Assembly (NCBI GenBank): GCA_955652255.1
Contig: CATPAW010000077.1
Coordinates: forward strand, 1 to 24,077
Direction: 5' to 3'
Length of the DNA: 24,077 nucleotides
Source of the DNA: an uncultured Chthoniobacterales bacterium
Lineage (GTDB): Bacteria; Verrucomicrobiota; Verrucomicrobiia; Chthoniobacterales; UBA10450
Made by a program: the position numbers and the translations under genes
The notes under the pieces: model-generated
Databases searched by the model: none
Told to the model about the DNA's origin: nothing
Seen by the model: the letters and a program-made list of their open reading frames with translations, nothing else
Part shown: positions 16,860 to 24,077 of the stretch, piece after piece
Layout: each line of letters opens with the position of its first letter
How positions within the stretch are numbered: position 1 is the first letter of the stretch

Positions 16860-16926
16860 GTAGCCGCCCCGCTCTGCCGGGGCGCGGTTGCTTCGCAAGA
16901 TCACGGCGACAGAGCGCCGTGGCTAC
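16860..16926. repeat. Inverted pair of GTAG REP-like hairpins (BIME-like element)
   Basis: Two 32-bp units face each other across a TTC spacer. Each begins GTAGCC and has a GCTCTG core inside a GC stem: CGCCCCG-CTCTGC-CGGGGCG in the left unit and CACGGCG-ACAGAG-CGCCGTG in the right unit. The stems differ in sequence but each pairs perfectly with itself. The element sits between the threonine dehydratase remnant and gcvP, and may act on the gcvP leader. Confidence 0.65.
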
Positions 16927-16965
16927 AAACTTGAAGCGCAGGTCACGTTCCGTAGTCTCTTCCCG

Positions 16966-19833
16966 ATGCAAACGGGCGAAATAATTTCTAACTTCGATTC
17001 CTTCGCGCGCCGCCACATCGGCCCGAATGACGACGAAATGCGCGAGATGTTGCGCGACGCCGGGTTCGAAAATCTCGAGGCGCTAGTCGATGCGACGGTT
17101 CCGAAGAACATCCGCTTAGATCGACAGTTGCTTTTGCCTCAAGCCAAGTCGGAGACCGAAGCACTGGCCGAGCTGCGCGCGCTCGCCACAAAAAACAAAG
17201 TCGCGCGCTCGTTTATCGGCGCTGGTTATCACGATTGCATCACCCCGCCGGTCATTCAGCGCAATATTCTCGAAAATCCTGGCTGGTACACCGCCTACAC
17301 ACCCTACCAGGCCGAGCTCGCGCAAGGCCGGCTCGAAGCGCTGCTCAATTTCCAGACCATGATTGTCGATCTTACGAAGCTCGATATCGCGAACGCGTCG
17401 CTGCTCGATGAAGCAACGGCTGCGGCCGAAGCGATGGCGCTTTGTCGCGCCGTCGCTTCCGATCGAAGAACTTTTTTCGTCGCCGACAATTGCCATCCGC
17501 AAACCATCGAAGTCGTGCGCACGCGCGCAAAACCGCTCGGCATCGAAGTTAAGATCGGCAATTACACGCGCTGCAAATTCGACGACACTGTCTTCGGCGC
17601 GCTGGTGCAATATCCAGCAACTGACGGCGCAATTTGCGATTATGCCGAATTTGTCGGGCAAGCGCACGACGCCGGCGCGCTCGTCGTCGTTGCGGCGGAC
17701 ATTCTTGCGCTCACTTTGTTGAAACCGCCGGGCGAGTTTGACGCCGACGTTGCAGTTGGCAGCACGCAACGGTTCGGTGTTCCGCTCGGCTTTGGCGGAC
17801 CGCACGCCGCCTATTTCGCAACCCGCGATCAATACAAACGACACATGCCCGGTCGTCTTGTCGGCGTTTCACACGACGTCGAAGGCCGACCCGCCTATCG
17901 CCTCGCCTTGCAAACACGCGAACAACACATCCGTCGCGATAAAGCCACGAGCAACATTTGCACGGCGCAGGTTCTTCTCGCCGTCATTGCGTCGATGTAC
18001 GCGGCATATCACGGCCCGCGCGGGTTGCGAGCGATCGCGGAGCGAATCGATCGGCTAACGAGCAAACTCGCTTTCGGTCTGAAAAACCTCGGCTTCAAGA
18101 TCGCGCACGAAAATTTCTTCGACACGGTTCGCGTTGAGGTCGAATCAAGCGCCACGATTTTGGAACATGCGCAAAAAGCGGGCTGCAATTTGCGCGAGCT
18201 CGGGCCGCGCGCGATTGGCGTTTCATTCGACGAAACGACTTCGGAAAGCGACATCGAATTGCTCATGTCGATCTTTCGCGGAACGCATGTCCGCGATTTT
18301 GCCGATGACAAACTTGATGCGTCCGCTTTCCGTGTTCCGAAATCCGCGCTCCGCGATTCGGAATTCCTCACCCACCCGGTTTTCAACACGCATCACACCG
18401 AAACCGAAATGCTGCGTTACTTGAAGAAACTCGAGTCGCGTGATCTTTCCCTCACCACGTCGATGATTCCGCTCGGCTCGTGCACGATGAAGTTGAATGC
18501 TACTGCAGAAATGTTCCCGATCTCGTGGCCGGAGTTTGCGAAACTGCATCCGTTTGCGCCGGTCGATCAAACGACCGGGTACATCGACATGTGCAAACAG
18601 CTAGAGGAATGGTTAACGGAAATCACCGGGTTTGCCGCGGTTTCGTTGCAACCCAATGCCGGCTCGCAAGGCGAATACGCTGGTTTGCTCGCGATCCGCG
18701 AGTTTCATACCTCGCGTGGCCAGGCGCATCGCAACGTTTGTTTAATTCCAACTTCCGCGCACGGGACAAATCCAGCGAGCGCGGTCATGGCCGGATTCAA
18801 AGTGGTTGCGGTGGCGTGTCTCAAAGATGGAGATGTCGATCTTGCCGACTTGCGCGCGAAAGCGGACGAGCACGCGCGCGACCTAGCCGCGCTCATGGTG
18901 ACGTATCCGAGCACACATGGCGTTTTTGAAACGACTATCCGCGAGATTTGCGAGATCGTGCACACGCACGGTGGCCAGGTTTACATGGACGGCGCGAACA
19001 TGAACGCGCAGGTCGGCCTTTGCCGACCGGGCGATTTTGGCGCCGATGTTTGCCATTTAAATTTGCACAAGACGTTTTGCATTCCGCATGGAGGTGGCGG
19101 TCCGGGCGTCGGACCAATCGGTGTTGCGAAACACCTCGCGCCGTTTTTGCCGGCGCAAGCTTCCCTGAATGAGGATGTCGATCTTAACAAACGCGTGGGT
19201 CCTGTCGCCGCCGCGCCTTACGGCAGCGCGAGCATTCTGACGATTTCCTGGATGTACATTCGGATGATGGGCGCTGCTGGATTGAAACGCGCCAGTGAAG
19301 TCGCGATCCTGAATGCGAATTACATCGCGAAACGACTCGATCCGTGTTTCCCGGTCCTGTTCAAAGGTAGACGCGGACTTGTCGCGCATGAATGCATTGT
19401 CGATCTTCGCCAATGGAAGAGCGCTGGCGTCGAAGTGGAAGACGTGGCGAAGCGTTTGATGGATTACGGGTTTCACGCGCCGACTGTTTCGTTCCCGGTC
19501 GCCGGCACGATGATGATCGAGCCAACGGAGAGCGAATCGAAAGATGAACTGGATCGGTTTTGCGACGCGATGATTTCAATCCACGCCGAGATCGAAGCGA
19601 TCGCGAACGGCAGGATCGACAAGAAAAATAATCCGATCAAGAACGCGCCGCACACGACGCGACAAATCGCAGCGGATAAATGGGACCACCCGTACTCGCG
19701 TGAAGAAGCGGCCTTTCCCGCGCCGTGGACACGCGAACACAAATTCTGGCCGGCCGTTGCCAGGATCGACAATGTTTACGGCGATCGGAATTTGTTCTGC
19801 TCGTGTCCGCCGATGGAGCAGTTATCCGAGTAG
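16966..19833 (+). CDS. gcvP: Glycine dehydrogenase (decarboxylating), P protein of the glycine cleavage system
   Basis: GcvP decarboxylates glycine using PLP and passes the aminomethyl group to the lipoyl arm of GcvH. The ATG at 16966 gives 955 residues, the normal length of the one-chain form, starting near FARRHIGPNDDEMREML. The N-terminal half (FIGAGYHDCITPPVIQRNIL, NPGWYTAYTPYQAELAQGRL) and the C-terminal half (STSMIPLGSCTMKLNATAEM trimmed at its start, NAGSQGEYAGLLAIR, YMDGANMNAQVGLCRPGDFG) are both complete. The PLP-binding lysine is in HLNLHKTFCIPHGGGGPG, at about residue 702. A TTG at 16888 would extend the frame into the REP-like element and is rejected. No gcvT or gcvH is adjacent, and no glycine riboswitch was seen upstream. 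Seven GATCGACA octamers lie within the gene, the densest cluster in the window. Confidence 0.96.
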   Translation: MQTGEIISNFDSFARRHIGPNDDEMREMLRDAGFENLEALVDATVPKNIRLDRQLLLPQAKSETEALAELRALATKNKVARSFIGAGYHDCITPPVIQRNILENPGWYTAYTPYQAELAQGRLEALLNFQTMIVDLTKLDIANASLLDEATAAAEAMALCRAVASDRRTFFVADNCHPQTIEVVRTRAKPLGIEVKIGNYTRCKFDDTVFGALVQYPATDGAICDYAEFVGQAHDAGALVVVAADILALTLLKPPGEFDADVAVGSTQRFGVPLGFGGPHAAYFATRDQYKRHMPGRLVGVSHDVEGRPAYRLALQTREQHIRRDKATSNICTAQVLLAVIASMYAAYHGPRGLRAIAERIDRLTSKLAFGLKNLGFKIAHENFFDTVRVEVESSATILEHAQKAGCNLRELGPRAIGVSFDETTSESDIELLMSIFRGTHVRDFADDKLDASAFRVPKSALRDSEFLTHPVFNTHHTETEMLRYLKKLESRDLSLTTSMIPLGSCTMKLNATAEMFPISWPEFAKLHPFAPVDQTTGYIDMCKQLEEWLTEITGFAAVSLQPNAGSQGEYAGLLAIREFHTSRGQAHRNVCLIPTSAHGTNPASAVMAGFKVVAVACLKDGDVDLADLRAKADEHARDLAALMVTYPSTHGVFETTIREICEIVHTHGGQVYMDGANMNAQVGLCRPGDFGADVCHLNLHKTFCIPHGGGGPGVGPIGVAKHLAPFLPAQASLNEDVDLNKRVGPVAAAPYGSASILTISWMYIRMMGAAGLKRASEVAILNANYIAKRLDPCFPVLFKGRRGLVAHECIVDLRQWKSAGVEVEDVAKRLMDYGFHAPTVSFPVAGTMMIEPTESESKDELDRFCDAMISIHAEIEAIANGRIDKKNNPIKNAPHTTRQIAADKWDHPYSREEAAFPAPWTREHKFWPAVARIDNVYGDRNLFCSCPPMEQLSE

Positions 19834-19855
19834 CGCCCCGGACCGATGCGCGAGG

Positions 19856-21379
19856 TTATCCTTCGGGCGCGAGCTCGGGAGAGGCACTGACAACACGCGT
19901 CGGCACCAGTCGTAAAGCGGTGCCTTGCGTTTCTTCCGCTGCGGGTGCGCCGGCTTCGTGGTATTCGGCGTCCTGATTAACCTGCCAGAGATCGTAGAGT
20001 TGAGTGTCGGCCAAAATATTTTCGACGCACAACATGGCGGTCATCATGGCGTGGTCCTGGTTGTTGTATTTGTGCATGCCGTTGCGGCCGACGAGGTGCA
20101 AATTTGGATAACTGTCTTCCAGTTCCTGCCGAATCGTCGCGACATGTCGTGCGTAATCGTCATCGTAAACCGGATACGCTTTTTTCTGGCGAACGACGGT
20201 TCCATCGACAACGTCGCCTTCTTTGGCCAGGCCGATTTTCATCAACTCACGTTTGCCAAGATCGATTAAGTCTTCGTCCTTCGAGTCCCAAACGCCGTCA
20301 TGCTCGAAACAGAAATACTCTAGGCCGTAACAGGCCTTTGCAGGATCGGGCACCATCTCAGGTGACCAGGAGCGGAAGTTTTGAATGCGGCCGACTTTGA
20401 CGCTCGGATCGTGAATATAAATCCAATTGTCGTCGAACATGTTTCGCTCTTTCAGAATGAGCATGACGGTGAGGAAATCGCGATAATTGAGACTTTCCGC
20501 CGCGCGCAAAGTGCGCTCGGAAACCTGCGGCGAAAGCCCGCGAACCAGCTCGCGCATGGGCGCGGAGGAAATGACGTGATCCGCAGTGAGACTTTGCAAA
20601 TTACCTTGCCGATCCTTGAACTGGAGGTTCCATGCCGATCTTAGCTCATCGTAAGCACAACCGGTGACTTTGCAGCCCATTTCAATGCGGCCACCCCGGG
20701 TTTTCACCTTCTCGGCGCATGCTTCCCACATCATGCCGGGGCCCCGGCGGGGATAACGGAATGAGTTGATCAGTGTCTTTATTACTCTAGTGCGGTCACC
20801 ATTGTAGCGCTGCGGCAAAAGTGCGTTCTTGATCGCGCTGCCCAGGGAAAGACCTTTGATGCGTTGCGCTGCCCAGTCGGCGGAAATTTCCTTGCAGCTC
20901 ATCCCCCAGACTTTTTCGGTGTAGCTTTTAAAGAAAATATTAAAGAGACGCCGTCCGAATTGGTTGGTCACCCAATCCTCGAAATTGCGGGGATCGCGCA
21001 CGGGCAAAAGCCGCGCTTTGAGCCAGGAAAGGAGGCAAAGGGTCGATTGGATAACGCCAAGCTTGATGAGCGCTTCGAATGGTTTCAGCGGGTAGGCGAA
21101 AAATTTGCCGCTATAAAATATGCGCGACGATCGCGGCCGCTGCAGCATGTCGTTGGGTAAAATTTCCGTCCACAGATCTTCGACCGCTTTCGATTTAGAA
21201 AAAAAGCGATGACCACCGATGTCGAAGTGAAATCCTTTGTAAGTGGCGGTGCGCGAAATGCCGCCAACGTAAGCCGAGTCGGCCTCAAGGACGGTAACAT
21301 CGACATCGTTCTTCGAAAGCAAATACGCGGCGGTCAGTCCGGCTGGTCCGGCTCCGATGATAGCGACAGTTGTTCTCAT
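19856..21379 (-). CDS. FAD/NAD(P)-dependent oxidoreductase, amine-oxidase/UDP-galactopyranose-mutase-like fold
   Basis: A 507-residue flavoprotein. The dinucleotide-binding motif VAIIGAGPAGLTAAYLL (glycines at about 9, 11 and 14) opens the protein, followed by VLEADSAYVGGISRT and DIGGHRFFSKS, typical of the protoporphyrinogen oxidase/UGM-like superfamily. FGRRLFNIFFKSYTEKVWG is characteristic of a subgroup usually found next to glycosyltransferases and annotated only as FAD-dependent oxidoreductase. A final FAD segment (GRNGMHKYNNQDHAMMTAML) is present. The substrate is unknown; a sugar nucleotide or polyprenyl-linked sugar is an inference from context. The ATG at 21379 follows the upstream glycosyltransferase stop by five bases and has GGGTGG nearby, so the two are probably coupled. 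It converges with gcvP, with 22 bp between them. Confidence 0.85.
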   Translation of the reverse strand: MRTTVAIIGAGPAGLTAAYLLSKNDVDVTVLEADSAYVGGISRTATYKGFHFDIGGHRFFSKSKAVEDLWTEILPNDMLQRPRSSRIFYSGKFFAYPLKPFEALIKLGVIQSTLCLLSWLKARLLPVRDPRNFEDWVTNQFGRRLFNIFFKSYTEKVWGMSCKEISADWAAQRIKGLSLGSAIKNALLPQRYNGDRTRVIKTLINSFRYPRRGPGMMWEACAEKVKTRGGRIEMGCKVTGCAYDELRSAWNLQFKDRQGNLQSLTADHVISSAPMRELVRGLSPQVSERTLRAAESLNYRDFLTVMLILKERNMFDDNWIYIHDPSVKVGRIQNFRSWSPEMVPDPAKACYGLEYFCFEHDGVWDSKDEDLIDLGKRELMKIGLAKEGDVVDGTVVRQKKAYPVYDDDYARHVATIRQELEDSYPNLHLVGRNGMHKYNNQDHAMMTAMLCVENILADTQLYDLWQVNQDAEYHEAGAPAAEETQGTALRLVPTRVVSASPELAPEG

Positions 21380-21384
21380 TATTT

Positions 21385-22607
21385 CTAGGCCACCCAATTA
21401 CCTCGAGTAAAATTCCAGACGTACCATCCCTGGACGCTTAACCCGGCAGCGCTGACCAGTCCCACTGCCATGCCGAACGCTCGTAACAGAATCGGCGGAC
21501 AACGAAATTGATGCAGAAAATGCAAAAACGCCAGCACGATCAGCGCGTGGACGCAAAATTCGTAGCGAAGCATGCTTTCCATCTCGACGCCGGCCACCCC
21601 GCTTACGGAAATGTAATAGATCACGACGGCACAGAAATAGAATCCGGCGCGGGTCGCCCATTCGGTGCGCCGGCGAATTGCCGGGAGCAGTTCGCAAACC
21701 GCGATCACGACTAAAAGCAATGCGCCCAACGTCATCGACAGCTGGCTTGCCTCCTTGGGATTATTTAAGGCCGGAGCAATCCAGCGATAACTCGACGGCT
21801 TAAACACTGCGAGGTAATCGGGGACGATGCCCCAGCCGGCCGATTGCGTAAGCATATAAATATTCCAATGACCCCAGCGCAGCTGGCAGAAAATGAAGAA
21901 GAAGACGGCACCCAATGTGGCGACGAACACCAAACTCAGGGCCGCCCCGTAATGACGAAGCCATGACCGCGGCTCGCGCAAGCCACGCCATCCTCCTGCG
22001 AAGAGGGAGCACACCACAGGAAAAGCGGCACACGGGATCCCAACAATTCGGGTCGCGGACATGACCATGCCATGGAGCGCCGCCCACACTTTCGCGGCGC
22101 AAGCGTCCGCGCTGCTCCAATAAATGAAGCCGATTAGGGCCATGAGAAAAAGCGACTCGGAATAGCCGGCAATAAGAAAGAAGGCAGCCGGATGAGCAAT
22201 AATAAATAAGGCGCCAAAAAATTGGAGCGCAGGCGAGAGATTCCAGCGGTCACAAAAGAGAAAGAAATAACTCCAGAAACCCCACGCCGCTGCTTGAGCG
22301 GTAATTAACAGCGCGTTCTGAGTGCCGAAGTGCAGGCCGTAACGCAGCGCAGCGGCGATCGCGGGATAAGCTGGGAAAAAAGCCACATTGGATACCTCCA
22401 TCACTTTGTGACTGATGGGCGGCACCGGCGTTTGATAGCCCGCTCGACGATGTTTTCGAACCAATAACTATCGTGCTGAATGAGAGTAGAGTAACGGTAA
22501 GAAAGCGGCCCTTCCGGAGCGAGAAGGCCAATCGCCACCGCGATTTGCGCGAGAGTGAGCAATAATCCCGCAAGCACGGGCTTAAGGGACGATGAGGGGC
22601 GAGTCAT
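21385..22607 (-). pseudogene. PIG-V-like membrane mannosyltransferase, interrupted by one frameshift
   Basis: Two frames together give a complete membrane glycosyltransferase. The first (ATG at 22607) encodes MTRPSSSLKPVLAGLLLTLA, a second hydrophobic stretch and HDSYWFENIVER. The second carries on with GYQTPVPPISHKVMEVSNVA, FFPAYPAIA, a GYSESLFLMALIGF segment and MSATRIVGIPCA. This order (catalytic-loop acidic residue before a 'W..NI...GY' helix, then FFPxYP and YSESLF) is that of PIG-V-like family 2 mannosyltransferases. The join lies at about 22438-22442, where one base is missing from a G run. The part from 22464 down to 21385 stays open for 359 residues and would lack the N-terminal catalytic region. 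The cause could be a real mutation or a sequencing error. It precedes the FAD oxidoreductase by five bases. Confidence 0.7.
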
Positions 22608-22974
22608 GGCGTCACAAGTCGGAAGCGCCGAAGAGATACGAAAGCTTAGGAGATTGCAAGAACTTGTCGGTCTCTCCGGGCATGCAGTCTCAAATCGCAT
22701 TTATTCCAAGGCGTCCCCAGCTCGTTTCGGTGGCAGAGTTTGACGACAAGCCGATCTGTTTATTCGCGGGAATTGAAATCATTATCGGCGCGGCCTATCT
22801 GAGGTGCCGCAGCTTCAAATTAACGCGCTTCTATTGTTCACGAGTCTGCCCGAAGCGATGTTGGGTTGAACCAGGAATGCCCTGACGAACCAGGGAACCG
22901 CATTTTTCGGATGATCTCGCGACATCCGATGACCAATTCACAGTAGTCTGGCCGGCAGTTTTACGGTAATCGCT

Positions 22975-23065
22975 CGGATTGCCGCCGGTGCCCCGCAGCG
23001 ATGGATGTTTCGCAGAAAGCTATGCTTTCCTAAAGATCGAAAGCCCGGCGGCTACGAGACGAATG
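22975..23065. other. Possible structured RNA or hairpin-rich element
   Basis: On the plus strand GAAAGC (23018-23023 region) pairs with GCTTTC across TAT, followed by CTAAAGATCGAAAGCC and AGCC-CGGC-GGCT, then CTACGAG. The string CGAAAGCC with a following GGCTACG is loosely like the core of c-di-GMP-I (GEMM) riboswitches, but the invariant 5' half is not recognisable. It could be an unrelated hairpin cluster. Strand and function are unresolved. Confidence 0.2.
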
Positions 23066-23226
23066 CATAACCTGTTGCAACCTCAGATTCTTATACTGGA
23101 ATTAGCGAGCAAATATGGGTTTCGAGATGATTCCCTTTGCTAGACCAAACGCTTTATAGGTGTGGTCGTTATAATACCCGGTAGTCCCTATACGCGACCA
23201 GAGCCGTACATAAATGGTGCGTCCAA

Positions 23227-23406
23227 CGAGTTTGAAACGACATTAAGAATTCCTGTGGCGCTTGTAGCCGATTGCGCGTCGGGGTTCGTAACTGTAATTG
23301 TCCGCAGGCTGAGCGTAGCGTTCGATGCTACGGAAAGGTCGAGCGTAACCCGAGTACGGCCTACGCTGGCCGCTATCCGTTTGGCAAAGCCCGTTCCTGG
23401 ATCAAA
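23227..23406 (-). pseudogene. Fragment of an IPT/TIG-like repeat surface protein
   Basis: About 60 residues in one frame read as the end of an immunoglobulin-like IPT/TIG domain: FDPGTGFAKRIAASVGRTR, VTLDLSVASNATLSLRTITV, then TNPDAQSATSATGILNVVS. The pattern 'l..asnAtlg.rtvtVtNPdgqsAt' is typical of tandem-repeat adhesins and secreted proteins. There is no ATG or ribosome binding site, no signal peptide and no neighbouring repeats, so this is a remnant of a larger gene. The rest was not found in the window. Confidence 0.45.
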
Positions 23407-23517
23407 AGCCCGAACCATTCGATGACGCGCCTGTGACGACCACGTTTTGATTGTTTGCGACGTTGCCACCGGACAGTCGCCGCGGCGAGTAATGCGGAAG
23501 ACAAAAGCGCGGCAGAA

Positions 23518-24069
23518 TCAAGCCGCCAGTTTGACGGCGTCTTTGTGTCCGAGAATGCGAACCGTCTGCTGGAGTTGCTCGATCTTGAGCGGCTTCTTTA
23601 ATACCGTGATCGGACCCTTGGCCAGAATCCGATCAAGCATCTCGCTGTCCGGATAGCCAGTGATGACGACAATCGGACAATTCGGCTGCTCCTCCCGCGC
23701 GCTGTCATAAACATCATCGGCCGGACCGTCCGGTAATTTTAGGTCGAGAAAAATAAGATCGAACTTCTGTTTGTCGAGCGCGGCGAGCGCTTCCTTCACC
23801 GTCCCAACGACAACGCGACTAAAGCCGATTTTCTTCAAAAACAGCTTGAAAAGATTTTGCAGACTCTCGTCATCGTCCACCACGAGCACAGTGGGTTGAC
23901 CGGACTTGTCCTCCTTTAGGATGTCCTTATCGAGCGAAGATTTTTTGATGCGCCAACGGCCTCCGATTTGTATGGCTGGCAATTGGCCACGTTGAACAAG
24001 ATAATAAACGGTCGGCAATGGAATCCGGAGGTATTTGGCCGTTTCCTTGACCGTGAGGAGGTTATGCAT
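23518..24069 (-). CDS. Excisionase-type HTH fused to a response-regulator receiver domain
   Basis: A 183-residue protein with an unusual order. Residues 1-50 form a MerR/excisionase-family helix-turn-helix (LLTVKETAKYLRIPLPTVYY, LVQRGQLPAIQIGGRWRIKK). After a short charged linker, residues about 59-178 form a receiver: VLVVDDDESLQNLF with the acidic cluster, the phosphoacceptor in DLIFLDLKLPDG at about D109, VVITGYPDSEM with the switch Thr, and the conserved Lys in VLKKPLKIEQ. Standard response regulators have the receiver first and a different DNA-binding domain last. It is likely a phosphorylation-controlled DNA-binding protein, but its targets and its kinase are not visible. The start ATG is eight bases from the window end, so the ribosome binding site and promoter cannot be judged. 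Confidence 0.88.
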   Translation of the reverse strand: MHNLLTVKETAKYLRIPLPTVYYLVQRGQLPAIQIGGRWRIKKSSLDKDILKEDKSGQPTVLVVDDDESLQNLFKLFLKKIGFSRVVVGTVKEALAALDKQKFDLIFLDLKLPDGPADDVYDSAREEQPNCPIVVITGYPDSEMLDRILAKGPITVLKKPLKIEQLQQTVRILGHKDAVKLAA

Positions 24070-24077
24070 GGAAAAAA

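Larger units (their letters stand above)
215..19771. repeat. Dispersed iterated octamer GATCGACA (28 copies)
   Basis: Manual count of exact copies. Plus strand, start positions: 703, 3040, 4968, 5409, 6071, 6487, 6966, 8810, 10033, 14019, 15956, 17119, 19614, 19764. Minus strand, leftmost base of TGTCGATC: 215, 1141, 1594, 1742, 5169, 6335, 6779, 9762, 15344, 17364, 18266, 18834, 19176, 19398. Most extend to AAGATCGACA and are followed by A or T. Four are intergenic (1742, 3040, 6071, 14019). In genes they are read mostly as Val-Asp-Leu or Lys-Ile-Asp, but also as Arg-Ser-Thr and Asp-Arg-Gln. About 0.7 copies would be expected on both strands in random sequence. Confidence 0.85.
22608..23517. 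other. Gene-poor region of about 0.9 kb with decayed sequence
   Basis: No intact gene is supported. I see a fragment of an IPT/TIG-like adhesin domain on the minus strand (23227-23406), a cluster of possible hairpins around 22975-23065 including GAAAGC-TAT-GCTTTC, and a small stem CCCTG-ACGAAC-CAGGG (22880-22895). No octamer GATCGACA occurs here. Open frames of 60-97 codons on either strand lack recognisable family features. Confidence 0.5.

Noticed and set aside
16888..16965. TTG-initiated extension of gcvP
   Set aside because: It begins inside the REP-like inverted pair, and the residues match nothing at GcvP N-termini. The ATG at 16966 gives the family length.
22400..22470. Programmed ribosomal frameshift in the PIG-V-like gene
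   Set aside because: No slippery heptamer or downstream pseudoknot is evident at the join. A lost base in a G run is simpler.
1..24077. tRNA, rRNA, CRISPR arrays, insertion sequences, prophage genes
   Set aside because: No tRNA T-arm pattern with a matching acceptor stem, no regularly spaced direct repeats, and no transposase, integrase or phage motifs were found on either strand.

Overview
This window looks like a chromosomal segment of a Gram-negative bacterium of about 55-58% GC, most likely a soil member of the Verrucomicrobiota. That placement is an inference from the mix of genes (a short PUR-domain protein, one-chain GcvP, pyruvate phosphate dikinase, a folP-cdaA pair, an HTH-receiver fusion) and could not be tested by database search. 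There are no rRNA or tRNA genes, CRISPR arrays, insertion sequences or phage genes that I can support.

Layout. Positions 71-2883 (minus strand) hold rodA (cell-wall elongation), scpA (chromosome condensation) and a Rossmann-fold epimerase/dehydratase. A divergent SprT-like metalloprotease gene follows (3239-3691). A minus-strand operon runs from 6040 down to 3700: a secreted PEBP-like protein, dihydropteroate synthase (folP), the c-di-AMP synthase cdaA, and a 49-codon YbbR/CdaR-like membrane peptide overlapping the end of cdaA. On the plus strand come RNase R (rnr), a PUR-domain nucleic-acid-binding protein, and pyruvate phosphate dikinase (ppdK). A minus-strand O-antigen ligase/TPR protein (11603-13978) follows, then a tiny membrane ORF, a PAS hybrid histidine kinase, a decayed threonine dehydratase gene, and gcvP (glycine decarboxylase P protein). 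The last 4.2 kb (minus strand) carry an FAD oxidoreductase, a frameshifted PIG-V-like glycosyltransferase, about 0.9 kb of mostly non-coding DNA with a gene fragment, and a protein joining an excisionase-type HTH to a response-regulator receiver domain.

The most striking signal is not a gene. The octamer GATCGACA (usually AAGATCGACA followed by A or T) occurs 28 times by my manual count, 14 on each strand, where less than one would be expected by chance. It lies in coding sequence of several reading frames and in intergenic gaps, and it is absent from two stretches of about 4 kb that hold surface-polysaccharide genes. It behaves like a genome-wide iterated word (compare HIP1 of cyanobacteria or DNA uptake sequences). 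A second non-coding signal is a REP-like family of hairpins starting with GTAG, including an inverted pair at 16860-16926 whose stems differ by compensating changes.

The genes are mostly housekeeping: wall synthesis and chromosome partition, folate and c-di-AMP synthesis, RNA decay, central carbon and glycine metabolism. Accessory surface-polysaccharide and signalling genes are interspersed, with signs of gene decay at 16083-16856 and 21385-23517.
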